From positions 17,085 through 81,084 of the forward strand of contig JBAIAA010001508.1 of the NCBI GenBank assembly GCA_037893245.1: 64,000 nucleotides of DNA, in the 5' to 3' direction. Position numbers and translations under genes: made by a program. The notes beneath the pieces are model-generated. The model saw nothing but the letters and a program-made list of their open reading frames with translations, made no database searches and was not told the DNA's origin. This stretch comes from Crossaster papposus (lineage: Eukaryota; Echinodermata; Asteroidea; Velatida; Solasteridae). Positions 1 through 8,915 of this stretch are shown piece after piece; within the stretch, counting starts at the first letter, position 1; every line of letters begins with the position of its first letter.

Positions 1-31
1 TAATGTTGCGATTATTCGTTTGCTTGCTTTC

Positions 32-48
32 CTCTCTCTCTCTCTCTC
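32..48 (+). repeat. TC dinucleotide repeat upstream of H4
   Basis: Eight TC units about 130 bp upstream of the H4 TATA box (GA on the other strand). Such tracts can bind GAGA-type factors and are variable in length; units 1-8 and 10-11 have eight TC, unit 9 (about 50001-50018) has nine. Whether it is a promoter element or just a microsatellite cannot be told from sequence. Confidence 0.85.
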
Positions 49-110
49 GTTGACTGTTTATTTCTCCTCTCGTGTCGTTATTTCGGGAGGGAAACCTCTG
101 CCACGATTTG

Positions 111-127
111 TTGCTAGAGGGCGCCCT
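111..127 (+). promoter_or_regulatory. CTCF-like motif upstream of H4
   Basis: The bases at 114-125 (CTAGAGGGCGCC) fit all 12 core positions of the vertebrate CTCF consensus CCASYAGRKGGCRSY; the first three positions (TTG) do not fit. The core contains a 10-bp palindrome, AGGGCGCCCT, at 118-127. It lies about 50 bp before the H4 TATA box in every unit. CTCF binding is inference only. Confidence 0.4.
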
Positions 128-176
128 GACTTTCGTTTGCCTGGCGTGCTCCTATCGCGTCCGCGCATAGCAGTGA

Positions 177-204
177 TATATAATACACTGCCTCGCCCAT
201 TCAA
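177..204 (+). promoter_or_regulatory. H4 core promoter
   Basis: TATA box TATATAAT at 177-184, followed by a histone-type cap sequence CCATTCAA at 197-204. Transcription probably starts near 199, giving a 5' UTR of about 56 nt that is purine-rich just before the ATG. Confidence 0.8.
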
Positions 205-218
205 TCGATCTAGTCTAG

Positions 219-566
<348 letters not shown>

Positions 567-601
567 ATAGATGCATGATACATGCCATTTTCAAACCAAA
601 C

Positions 602-639
602 GGCTCTTTTCAGAGCCACCACGATTTCACAAAAAGAGA
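602..639 (+). terminator. H4 histone 3' stem-loop and downstream element
   Basis: Stem-loop GGCTCTTTTCAGAGCC at 602-617 is a perfect 6-bp stem with a UUUC loop, the SLBP site. ACCAC follows, where cleavage would occur, and the purine-rich element CAAAAAGAGA at 630-639 would pair with U7 snRNA. It lies 36 bp after the stop codon. No AATAAA is needed for this type of 3' end. Confidence 0.95.
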
Positions 640-939
640 TTGATTCCAGGTTTTAATTTGTGTGTACTCTGTTATTATTTGGGCATTGTCTCGCGGGATT
701 CAGTGTGGATTTTCCTCCCTGTGTCTATTAGTATTAAGGTTTTTTTCTTTTCGTTTATTGCCCGTAATTATTCCCGGGATGTCTTTATCGAAGACACGGC
801 CCATTTGTTTATTTTGGTAGCTGGGGAAAATTAATTTGCTTGCAAAGTATCATGTACTCGTAGGTAATATTGACCGTATTGTTTCGGAGGGTAAATCAGT
901 TGTGATCAGTGAAGCGTCCCGGCATGGTGTCCGAATTAT
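640..939 (+). other. H4-H3 spacer
   Basis: AT-rich, with short runs of T and no convincing ORF, RNA gene or repeat. The 12-mer CGTCCCGGCATG at 915-926 recurs in the H2B promoter at 2155-2166. Unit 7 lacks one base in the equivalent of this spacer. Confidence 0.7.
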
Positions 940-1030
940 CCAATCGGAAGACTGCCCATTGTTATACTTCAGCCCCAGGATGCTATTCTCTAGTCTTAAG
1001 AGACGACCTGTTCGTTGATTTGGCATTCAC
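940..1030 (+). promoter_or_regulatory. H3 promoter region
   Basis: CCAAT box at 940-944 and a weak TATA-like TTATAC at 962-967. Candidate cap sites are GCATTCA at 1023-1029 and CCATTCT at 1045-1051. No strong TATA lies 25-30 bp before either, so the exact start is unsure. The unit 1 variant A at 1006 falls here (G elsewhere). Confidence 0.55.
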
Positions 1031-1053
1031 TTCTTATCTACTCTCCATTCTGA

Positions 1054-1482
<429 letters not shown>

Positions 1483-1513
1483 GTCACAGCTGCGTGCGCA
1501 AAACTAACCGAAC

Positions 1514-1550
1514 GGCCCTTTTCAGGGCCAATATTTTTTTCAAAGAGAGA
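1514..1550 (+). terminator. H3 histone 3' stem-loop and downstream element
   Basis: Stem-loop GGCCCTTTTCAGGGCC at 1514-1529 has a C-G pair at stem position 4 instead of the U-A of H4 and H2B. The U7-pairing element CAAAGAGAGA is at 1541-1550, preceded by a run of seven T. Confidence 0.95.
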
Positions 1551-2054
1551 TTCATTCCAATCGCGTTTTCTGTAGAGTTTTGAAAAGTTAAGTTTGGTTA
1601 CTATAGGTAAATACGAATTTTAACTGGCCAGAGCTCCGGAGAACGGATTAATAAAATTAATCGGATTAGTCTCTTTCCATTTTGTTTGTTTGTCTGTCTG
1701 TCTCTTATTTTTTGTTGTCCCCCCACCCCCCAAAATAAAAATAAAAAATTATTTTACTTTTAATACGGTAAAAAAGAAGAAGAGTAATTGCCTGGCCATG
1801 TACACAATTGTTTATGCAGTCATTTTGTGTCATATTTTCGAAAACGGGAACTCTTCGTTACATTGGATGATACGCAAGTTTACCCGGCGTTTGGGGAAAA
1901 ATAAATAATGAGTGAAACCACACCGGATTGTTGGCCTCTACCGAATATAATAAAAAAGTGGATATTCTAAATTATTGTTTGTAATTGTTTGTTTCTTGGA
2001 GTTTTCATTCGGATTCGGAAGGATAGCTTTTGCCCTCTGTGCGTGTGGCAAGCG
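1551..2054 (+). other. H3-H2B spacer
   Basis: AT-rich and low complexity. A short inverted repeat (GATTAAT, loop AAA, ATTAATC) at 1646-1662 overlaps an AATAAA at 1650-1655. TGTT/TGTC tetranucleotide repeats lie near 1683-1703, and a C6-A-C6 run at 1719-1731 precedes A-rich sequence. A second AATAAA is at 1900-1905. These could be backup polyadenylation signals for H3 or chance in AT-rich DNA. No gene seen. Confidence 0.65.
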
Positions 2055-2182
2055 CCAATGCATGTCACTTTGCACGCGTACATAATTCTTCACGCTTGGG
2101 TGATTGTGTGGACAATGCGTGTATGCCCAGAATCCTAGCGGGTACCATAAAAGTCGTCCCGGCATGCTTGACCTTCCATTCG
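2055..2182 (+). promoter_or_regulatory. H2B promoter
   Basis: CCAAT at 2055-2059 and CTTTGCAC at 2068-2075, a degenerate octamer (consensus ATTTGCAT) of the kind used in H2B promoters. TATA-like CATAAAAG is at 2146-2153 and the cap sequence CCATTCG at 2176-2182, 30 bp after the TATA. The expected leader is about 40 nt. Unit 6 carries C to A at 33296, two bases before its octamer-like element. Confidence 0.75.
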
Positions 2183-2216
2183 ATCGCACGATCACATACA
2201 CTCATCTTCTCCAATC

Positions 2217-2585
2217 ATGGCTCCTAAAGTTAGCGGAAAAGGCCAGAAGAAGGCCGGCAACACCAAGGCTCCGGTCAGCACGAACAAGAAGAGGCGTCGG
2301 CGTCGCAAGGAGAGCTACGGCATCTACATCTACAAAGTCATGAAACAGGTGCACCCCGACACAGGAATCTCCAGCAAGGCAATGAGCATCATGAACAGCT
2401 TTGTCAACGACGTGTTTGAGCGCATCGCCGGCGAATCTTCCCGCCTTGCCCACTACAACAAGAAGTCGACCATCTCAAGTCGTGAAGTGCAGACTGCAGT
2501 ACGCCTAATCCTCCCGGGAGAGCTTGCCAAGCATGCAGTCAGCGAAGGAACCAAGGCCGTCACCAAGTATACGACTTCAAAATAG
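2217..2585 (+). CDS. H2B: Histone H2B
   Basis: Core histone that dimerises with H2A. 122 codons, intronless. The variable lysine-rich N-terminal tail ends in the basic patch KKRRRRRK just before [10 protein letters not shown], where the histone fold begins. The C-terminal helix ([16 protein letters not shown]) and the TKYTTSK end are intact, with the conserved ubiquitination lysine in AVTK at mature residue 116 (human K120). The tail lacks the repeated SPKK-type motifs of sea urchin sperm H2B, so this looks like a somatic or embryonic form. The start is the first ATG after the cap site, in the same AATCATGGC context as H3. It is followed by the longest histone-histone gap of the unit, 1078 bp to H2A. 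Confidence 0.99.
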   Translation: MAPKVSGKGQKKAGNTKAPVSTNKKRRRRRKESYGIYIYKVMKQVHPDTGISSKAMSIMNSFVNDVFERIAGESSRLAHYNKKSTISSREVQTAVRLILPGELAKHAVSEGTKAVTKYTTSK

Positions 2586-2629
2586 GTTGACCGAGGGAGG
2601 AACAAATAACACGAAAAACATAACCAAAC

Positions 2630-2669
2630 GGCTCTTTTCAGAGCCAACACAATTTAAAAAAAAAAGAGA
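2630..2669 (+). terminator. H2B histone 3' stem-loop and downstream element
   Basis: GGCTCTTTTCAGAGCC at 2630-2645 is identical to the H4 stem-loop. The downstream element is an A-run ending in AAGAGA at about 2656-2669, more A-rich than the others. Confidence 0.95.
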
Positions 2670-3547
2670 TGTGACTGTCTGATCTGTGTTACTAATTTAG
2701 TCAATATTCGTAGGTGGTAAAATCGTTCGGGTAGTGTTCCCGTCTTTACATTCTCCCTGACCTTAAAAGGAGAAATGAAGATCAACATTAACCTTCTGTT
2801 CTCGTCGCCTTTGAAAACAAATATGTGACTTGAAAAGGCATGACGGGGAAAAGTATTTCTGTAGTATTTGGAGTTCTATTGTTTTACACCGTAGTAAAGA
2901 CCGATTCGTTAGTTTTGCAATGATACCAAAAGTATTTATTTACATCATTTAATTAACATGATATATACAACATTGCAGGGCTGACAGTGCGCCGCCCAAC
3001 CTAAGCGATCGAATTTTTAAAACCAACGAATAGCTTTGACCAAAACAATTATACGCGTGCCCGCCAACAACGAAATTGACAAATGGGGGTCATTGTTAAT
3101 TTAGCCTCAGTAAGTCACGTAGGAATTTGCAATGGCGAAACAGCCTTTTGTTATTCAGCACCTGTGCGCGCAGTGGTTTTTGTTCATTCAGTCTCCATTA
3201 CGAGAAGTAGTGGTTTCTTGTTTGATGTATGTTTAATATATGTGTTTGTCGTATCTCTGTGCAGACAAATCCGTGACAGTTTTCAATGTGGTTTATGAGG
3301 GACGATCTGCGGCCAGCGTGGAGGCAGGTCAATCGGTAGGCAACAGGGACACACCGTCGGGATAACAGAAATCGTCTGAGAAAGCAGGTAAGGTTTTTGG
3401 GTGCTTTGGGTTTTTGCTGTTATGATTTCATCGCTTAGATTGAAGACAGACAGACAGACAGACCTCGTTCAAAAAATGTATCCCTGTCTTCACGAATCCA
3501 AAAATGGATGCGGTGCACTCAACCGTACAGTAAGTGTGTCGCGCGTG
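2670..3547 (+). other. H2B-H2A spacer with splice-like signals
   Basis: No supported protein gene. A GTAAGT donor at 3110, a pyrimidine-rich TCTCTGTGCAG acceptor ending at 3264 and a CAG/GTAAGG donor at 3387/3388 would frame a 155-nt intron and a 123-nt internal exon. A further GTAAGT is at 3530. The possible exon has early stops when joined to the upstream ATG at 3083, so it would be noncoding if real. A GACA repeat occupies 3445-3463. Confidence 0.5.
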
Positions 3548-3625
3548 ATTGGCTACTTGGCGTGCTTCGGCCAATCCACCGGAACGCTATAACTAGTGCT
3601 GTCACCCCCCTCGTACGGCACTTTC
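3548..3625 (+). promoter_or_regulatory. H2A promoter
   Basis: Two CCAAT boxes in opposite orientations (ATTGG 3548-3552, CCAAT 3571-3575) are followed by TATAAC at 3588-3593. The likely start is near 3615-3625, giving a leader of about 40-50 nt. Closely spaced CCAAT boxes are common in animal H2A and H2B promoters. Confidence 0.75.
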
Positions 3626-3663
3626 ACTGCAGATCGCAATCTACTGTCACCAATTACTTCAAG

Positions 3664-4041
3664 ATGACTGGACGAGGAAAAAGCGGAAAAGCAAGAAGCA
3701 AGGCCAGGAGCAGGTCCTCAAGGGCGGGACTGCAGTTCCCCGTGGGTCGCGTTCATCGATTTTTGCGAAGGGGCAACTACGCTGAGCGGGTTGGAGCCGG
3801 TGCACCGGTCTACCTGGCAGCCGTGATGGAATACCTGACCGCGGAGATCCTGGAGCTGGCCGGTAACGCAGCACGAGACAATAAGAAGACGAGAATTAAC
3901 CCTCGACATCTGCAGCTTGCTATACGCAACGACGAAGAGCTTAACAAGTTGATGAGTGGGGTTACCATCGCGCAAGGCGGTGTGCTTCCCAACATCCAGC
4001 AAGTACTTCTGCCCAAAAAGGCCGCCAAAGTATCAAAGTAA
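3664..4041 (+). CDS. H2A: Histone H2A
   Basis: Core histone, partner of H2B. 125 codons, intronless. An upstream ATG at 3508 is in frame, but the ATG at 3664 is chosen because it yields the [12 protein letters not shown] tail and sits after the TATA box. Acidic-patch residues are intact ([11 protein letters not shown] and NDEEL), as are [12 protein letters not shown] and the C-terminal LLPKK with its ubiquitination lysine. There is no SQ-type tail motif, so this is not H2A.X, and it lacks H2A.Z features. Mature residue 1 is Thr where most H2A have Ser, and Asn occupies the second Ile of RIIPRH, an uncommon substitution. LMSGVT and NIQQ also differ from the vertebrate LLG-VT and NIQA. It is the last histone of the unit, 1496 bp before U2. 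Confidence 0.99.
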   Translation: MTGRGKSGKARSKARSRSSRAGLQFPVGRVHRFLRRGNYAERVGAGAPVYLAAVMEYLTAEILELAGNAARDNKKTRINPRHLQLAIRNDEELNKLMSGVTIAQGGVLPNIQQVLLPKKAAKVSK

Positions 4042-4086
4042 TAGGCCTACAAACAAATTACTTTGCCTCCACAAACAAAACCAAAA

Positions 4087-4125
4087 GGCTCTTTTCAGGG
4101 CCACCACATAGTTACAAGAGAGAAA
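4087..4125 (+). terminator. H2A histone 3' stem-loop (U-G pair) and downstream element
   Basis: GGCTCTTTTCAGGGCC at 4087-4102: stem position 4 is U opposite G, a wobble pair, whereas H4, H2B (U-A) and H3 (C-G) are Watson-Crick. The element CAAGAGAGAAA at 4115-4125 is close to the sea urchin consensus CAAGAAAGA. Confidence 0.95.
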
Positions 4126-4445
4126 CGCCGCTGTCTGTCTGTTCTTCATTTTTAAATAAAGTTTTAAAAGAGACAAATTTAGATAATACATGTGTAGATT
4201 TTAACTTTCACAGCCAAAGGCCCGCTGAGTTTGTTCAATGGCTTCGTTTATTTTTTAAAGAATCGCCTTCCCTTTTCCTGCTTATAAAAATATTAAGAAA
4301 GTGTTTTTTGTCATCCGGGCGCGCGTGCGTTTTAACTTGTATCCCGGCGACCTTCATATAAAAACTAGTTCATTAAATATGCAACGCGCGCACTGTGACT
4401 TCAACAAAGCAAAAATAAATACGCGCTGTGTCTGTACTCTATATA

Positions 4446-4481
4446 TACATGTACTACGCGTACTGTACAGTACATGCATGT
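4446..4481. repeat. Cluster of overlapping palindromes
   Basis: Perfect palindromes follow one another: TACATGTA 4446-4453, TACGCGTA 4455-4462, GTACTGTACAGTAC 4460-4473 and ACATGCATGT 4472-4481. The role is unknown; it could be a cruciform-prone or protein-binding site. Confidence 0.6.
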
Positions 4482-4853
4482 TCAGTTTGTAAAAGTACGT
4501 GAATGATATTATACCCGCGACCCAGCACATCAAAATCAAGAATAAGTCGGAAAAAGACTTTCGGAGATATAAATATAATAAGATTGCAAATTCAATAAGC
4601 TTTTTAATGACATCCATCACAAGCCTTTAGCTCGGAAATTATTGGTTACGAGTTACAGACTGGGGATGGCTATCAATAGAAAGCCTATGGAATTTCAAAT
4701 GTTACTATGTACATATCGTGAATTGTCATTTCCCGCTTATTATTGATTTTGATATCCTGGGTCACATTTTCATAGATTTAACAAAAACATTGGAAATGTG
4801 GTGAGTTGACACTTCGCGTGTGGTCTATTAGCTTTGTTTTCGTGTTCTGTCTT

Positions 4854-4945
4854 ACCTGGGCCCAATTTCATAACAAATGTAAGCACAACAATTTGCTTAG
4901 CATGAAACATTTTCCTTGGCCAAACTGAAGATTTCCGAACACGTT
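4854..4945. repeat. Possible dispersed-repeat (SINE-like) remnant
   Basis: The segment beginning TACCTGGGCCCAATTTCATA and containing CAATTTGCTTAGCATGAAA resembles a short dispersed repeat I associate with sea star and other marine deuterostome genomes. It contains an internal TAAGC/GCTTA inverted repeat (4880-4884, 4895-4899). The identification is from memory and unverified. Confidence 0.4.
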
Positions 4946-5124
4946 TTATTGACGGTCGTGAATTCTCGTTAACGTTCGCGACTACAATTTCGACGTCTGG
5001 GTGTACACAATTAAATGGTCAGGCCATAGAACCAGACTATTTTCACCGCCCACAAAGTGGGACATTTAGGTTCTGCTTAAAAACAAATAAACCGGCCTGA
5101 ACGGTAAACGATCGAGGCGCGGTT

Positions 5125-5151
5125 GTGCCGAAGGGCGCCATCTATCGGCAC
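5125..5151 (-). promoter_or_regulatory. CTCF-like motif inside a short inverted repeat
   Basis: The minus strand of 5134-5148 reads CCGATAGATGGCGCC, matching 13 of 15 positions of the vertebrate CTCF consensus. It sits in an inverted repeat, GTGCCGA (5125-5131) and TCGGCAC (5145-5151). It points back toward the histone genes. Function is inferred only. Confidence 0.35.
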
Positions 5152-5474
5152 GCTCGTACCGGCAGGTCTGTGTGTATTTACAGCGGCGAGGCGCAGTGCA
5201 GCATGGCGATAATTTTGATACCAGTCGCATTTTTCCAGATTTTCAAGTGACTTTTGGTTAAAAAAAATGAATTTGTAAAAGAATATTGTCGATGTGTATG
5301 AAAATGTGTTATGAAAACCCCCCAAGCTCATGAATATTGATGTAAATTAACGTGCCAAAAGTTGGTAATTTCTATAAACGGGTTTGCGTCGGGCTCTGTG
5401 AGAAGTCCTTTTCTTGACCCGAAATACACAAATTAGAAAAGTTAAAATAAGAATATTATTCGGATGAGAACAAT

Positions 5475-5523
5475 GGGCGGGGGAATCAATTTGCATGCAT
5501 AATTCCAGAGCGCCCTATTGGTT
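5475..5523 (+). promoter_or_regulatory. U2 snRNA promoter region
   Basis: GC box GGGCGGGGG at 5475-5483, perfect octamer ATTTGCAT at 5489-5496 (about -49 to -42) and reversed CCAAT (ATTGG) at 5517-5521. No clear TATA lies at -30 to -25. The sequence around 5484-5503 is the natural place for a proximal sequence element, but I cannot recognise a consensus. Confidence 0.5.
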
Positions 5524-5537
5524 CAATGTCAATCGTT

Positions 5538-5728
5538 ATCGCTTCTCGGCCTTTTGGCTAAGATCATGTGTAGTATCTGTTCTTTTCAGCTTAATATCTG
5601 AAACGCTGTTCATCGAACAGCCAGTATATTAATCTGATTTTTGGATTTGGGCCGTGGAATAGAGGCTTGCCTCGTCCCGGCCATGGGTTGGCCCGGTATA
5701 GCAGTACATCCGGGATTCGGCCCACTCC
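5538..5728 (+). ncRNA. U2: U2 spliceosomal snRNA
   Basis: U2 snRNA pairs with the intron branch point and with U6 in the spliceosome. Bases 1-29 match human U2 exactly, and the branch-point-pairing GUGUAGUA is at positions 31-38. Stem IIa (TTTCAG 5584-5589, CTGAAA 5598-5603) has a compensatory swap of the human A48-U65 pair to U-A. Stem IIb is a perfect 7-bp hairpin (5605-5611, 5615-5621). The Sm site is GATTTTTGG at 5636-5644, and stem IV (CCCGG 5692-5696, CCGGG 5710-5714) carries a UAUAGCAGUAC loop. Length is about 191 nt against 188 in human; the 3' end is uncertain by a few bases. Changes at human positions 30 (A to U) and 162 (U to A) are notable. Conserved folding and ten identical copies argue that it is functional. 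Confidence 0.96.
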
Positions 5729-5750
5729 CCTCGGGGAACATCAATTAATA

Positions 5751-5760
5751 CAAAAACAGG
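5751..5760 (+). terminator. Possible snRNA 3' box
   Basis: CAAAAACAGG, about 22 nt after the U2 3' end, resembles the AAA-purine-NN-AGA part of the metazoan snRNA 3' box recognised with Integrator. The match is loose. Confidence 0.4.
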
Positions 5761-6246
5761 TCTCGTCTATTATGTGTATTCCTATGTCGCCTCACTTTTA
5801 CAAGTTCTTTCTTCGCTTTACTTCGTGGCTTTCTTATATTTGAACATTTCAATTTGTCTCAATTAAATAATTGTATGAAGACCGATCTCTTTGTTTTAGG
5901 TTGATTTCTGAAGAAAGGGAAAAACAACAACAACAAAAACAAACAAACAAACAAACAAACAAACAAACAGATCCTCTGCGACTGGTTGTATTTTTTTTTG
6001 GCGAAGATGTATTAGATTTCTTTATCTTTTCCATATTTTTAGAAATTCATATGATTTCATATAAATGTAGACTTTAAATGTTCTTTTTGTTTTTGGTCTT
6101 GTTTGTTTGAATTCCATTTTTGTTCTAAATACTGTATAGGTAATAATGCAGGGCCCTTTTTTATAGCTTTTTTTTTTGTAAGTGATAAAACCTCAAATAC
6201 AATAAATAACAGTGCTTTTAACAGTTCAGTTTTTATGTTTGTATTT
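5761..6246 (+). other. U2-H4 spacer with AAAC microsatellite
   Basis: AT-rich. Contains (CAA)n followed by eight AAAC units at about 5925-5968, then T-runs. It ends in sequence leading to the TC repeat of the next H4 gene. No gene seen. Between units 8 and 9 this spacer is drastically altered. Confidence 0.75.
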
Positions 6247-6464
6247 TAATGTTGCGATTATTCGTTTGCTTGCTTTCCTCTCTCTCTCTCTCTCGTTGAC
6301 TGTTTATTTCTCCTCTCGTGTCGTTATTTCGGGAGGGAAACCTCTGCCACGATTTGTTGCTAGAGGGCGCCCTGACTTTCGTTTGCCTGGCGTGCTCCTA
6401 TCGCGTCCGCGCATAGCAGTGATATATAATACACTGCCTCGCCCATTCAATCGATCTAGTCTAG

Positions 6465-6812
<348 letters not shown>

Positions 6813-6847
6813 ATAGATGCATGATACATGCCATTTTCAAACCAAAC

Positions 6848-6885
6848 GGCTCTTTTCAGAGCCACCACGATTTCACAAAAAGAGA
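6848..6885 (+). terminator. H4 copy 2 3' stem-loop and downstream element
   Basis: Same U-A stem as at 602; purine element at 6876-6885. Confidence 0.95.
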
Positions 6886-7299
6886 TTGATTCCAGGTTTT
6901 AATTTGTGTGTACTCTGTTATTATTTGGGCATTGTCTCGCGGGATTCAGTGTGGATTTTCCTCCCTGTGTCTATTAGTATTAAGGTTTTTTTCTTTTCGT
7001 TTATTGCCCGTAATTATTCCCGGGATGTCTTTATCGAAGACACGGCCCATTTGTTTATTTTGGTAGCTGGGGAAAATTAATTTGCTTGCAAAGTATCATG
7101 TACTCGTAGGTAATATTGACCGTATTGTTTCGGAGGGTAAATCAGTTGTGATCAGTGAAGCGTCCCGGCATGGTGTCCGAATTATCCAATCGGAAGACTG
7201 CCCATTGTTATACTTCAGCCCCAGGATGCTATTCTCTAGTCTTAAGAGACGGCCTGTTCGTTGATTTGGCATTCACTTCTTATCTACTCTCCATTCTGA

Positions 7300-7728
<429 letters not shown>

Positions 7729-7759
7729 GTCACAGCTGCGTGCGCAAAACTAACCGAAC

Positions 7760-7796
7760 GGCCCTTTTCAGGGCCAATATTTTTTTCAAAGAGAGA
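7760..7796 (+). terminator. H3 copy 2 3' stem-loop and downstream element
   Basis: C-G type stem as at 1514; element CAAAGAGAGA ends at 7796. Confidence 0.95.
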
Positions 7797-8462
7797 TTCA
7801 TTCCAATCGCGTTTTCTGTAGAGTTTTGAAAAGTTAAGTTTGGTTACTATAGGTAAATACGAATTTTAACTGGCCAGAGCTCCGGAGAACGGATTAATAA
7901 AATTAATCGGATTAGTCTCTTTCCATTTTGTTTGTTTGTCTGTCTGTCTCTTATTATTTGTTGTCCCCCCACCCCCCAAAATAAAAATAAAAAATTATTT
8001 TACTTTTAATACGGTAAAAAAGAAGAAGAGTAATTGCCTGGCCATGTACACAATTGTTTATGCAGTCATTTTGTGTCATATTTTCGAAAACGGGAACTCT
8101 TCGTTACATTGGATGATACGCAAGTTTACCCGGCGTTTGGAGAAAAATAAATAATGAGTGAAACCACACCGGATTGTTGGCCTCTACCGAATATAATAAA
8201 AAAGTGGATATTCTAAATTATTGTTTGTAATTGTTTGTTTCTTGGAGTTTTCATTCGGATTCGGAAGGATAGCTTTTGCCCTCTGTGCGTGTGGCAAGCG
8301 CCAATGCATGTCACTTTGCACGCGTACATAATTCTTCACGCTTGGGTGATTGTGTGGACAATGCGTGTATGCCCAGAATCCTAGCGGGTACCATAAAAGT
8401 CGTCCCGGCATGCTTGACCTTCCATTCGATCGCACGATCACATACACTCATCTTCTCCAATC

Positions 8463-8831
8463 ATGGCTCCTAAAGTTAGCGGAAAAGGCCAGAAGAAGGC
8501 CGGCAACACCAAGGCTCCGGTCAGCACGAACAAGAAGAGGCGTCGGCGTCGCAAGGAGAGCTACGGCATCTACATCTACAAAGTCATGAAACAGGTGCAC
8601 CCCGACACAGGAATCTCCAGCAAGGCAATGAGCATCATGAACAGCTTTGTCAACGACGTGTTTGAGCGCATCGCCGGCGAATCTTCCCGCCTTGCCCACT
8701 ACAACAAGAAGTCGACCATCTCAAGTCGTGAAGTGCAGACTGCAGTACGCCTAATCCTCCCGGGAGAGCTTGCCAAGCATGCAGTCAGCGAAGGAACCAA
8801 GGCCGTCACCAAGTATACGACTTCAAAATAG
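8463..8831 (+). CDS. H2B: Histone H2B, copy 2
   Basis: Protein identical to copy 1 (2217-2585). The spacer before it carries this unit's two private substitutions (7956, 8141), both well upstream of the promoter. Confidence 0.99.
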   Translation: MAPKVSGKGQKKAGNTKAPVSTNKKRRRRRKESYGIYIYKVMKQVHPDTGISSKAMSIMNSFVNDVFERIAGESSRLAHYNKKSTISSREVQTAVRLILPGELAKHAVSEGTKAVTKYTTSK

Positions 8832-8875
8832 GTTGACCGAGGGAGGAACAAATAACACGAAAAACATAACCAAAC

Positions 8876-8915
8876 GGCTCTTTTCAGAGCCAACACAATT
8901 TAAAAAAAAAAGAGA
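8876..8915 (+). terminator. H2B copy 2 3' stem-loop and downstream element
   Basis: Same as at 2630, with the A-rich downstream element. Confidence 0.95.

Larger units (their letters stand above)
4126..5474 (+). other. H2A-U2 spacer
   Basis: Long AT-rich spacer without a supported gene. It holds an AATAAA at 4155-4160 soon after the H2A 3' signal, a palindrome cluster at 4446-4481, a dispersed-repeat-like segment at 4854-4945, and a GC-richer island around 5090-5215 with a CTCF-like motif on the minus strand. No linker histone frame is present in any reading direction. Confidence 0.7.

Noticed and set aside
571..1018. Small frames of 60-87 codons between H4 and H3
   Set aside because: Low-complexity or promoter-overlapping, without start context or recognisable domains; the single-base deletion in unit 7 breaks the 87-codon one.
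3508..3663. N-terminal extension of H2A from an upstream in-frame ATG
   Set aside because: The extension covers the CCAAT and TATA boxes and would destroy the normal H2A tail; start at 3664 retained.
4301..4620. Short frames on both strands after H2A
   Set aside because: They overlap each other in AT-rich spacer with palindromes; no family resemblance.
4850..4862. Possible U1 snRNA start, because CTTACCTGG resembles the U1 5' end
   Set aside because: The sequence after it does not fold or read like U1; it fits a dispersed-repeat remnant better.
5886..5920. Possible U7 snRNA: TCTCTTTG at 5886-5893 is complementary to the H3 downstream element
   Set aside because: No proper U7-type Sm site and no 3' hairpin follow; the next sequence is the AAAC repeat. 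An 8-base complement is weak evidence.
5924..5970. CRISPR-like regular repeat
   Set aside because: It is a simple CAA/AAAC microsatellite in a eukaryotic genome with no spacers.
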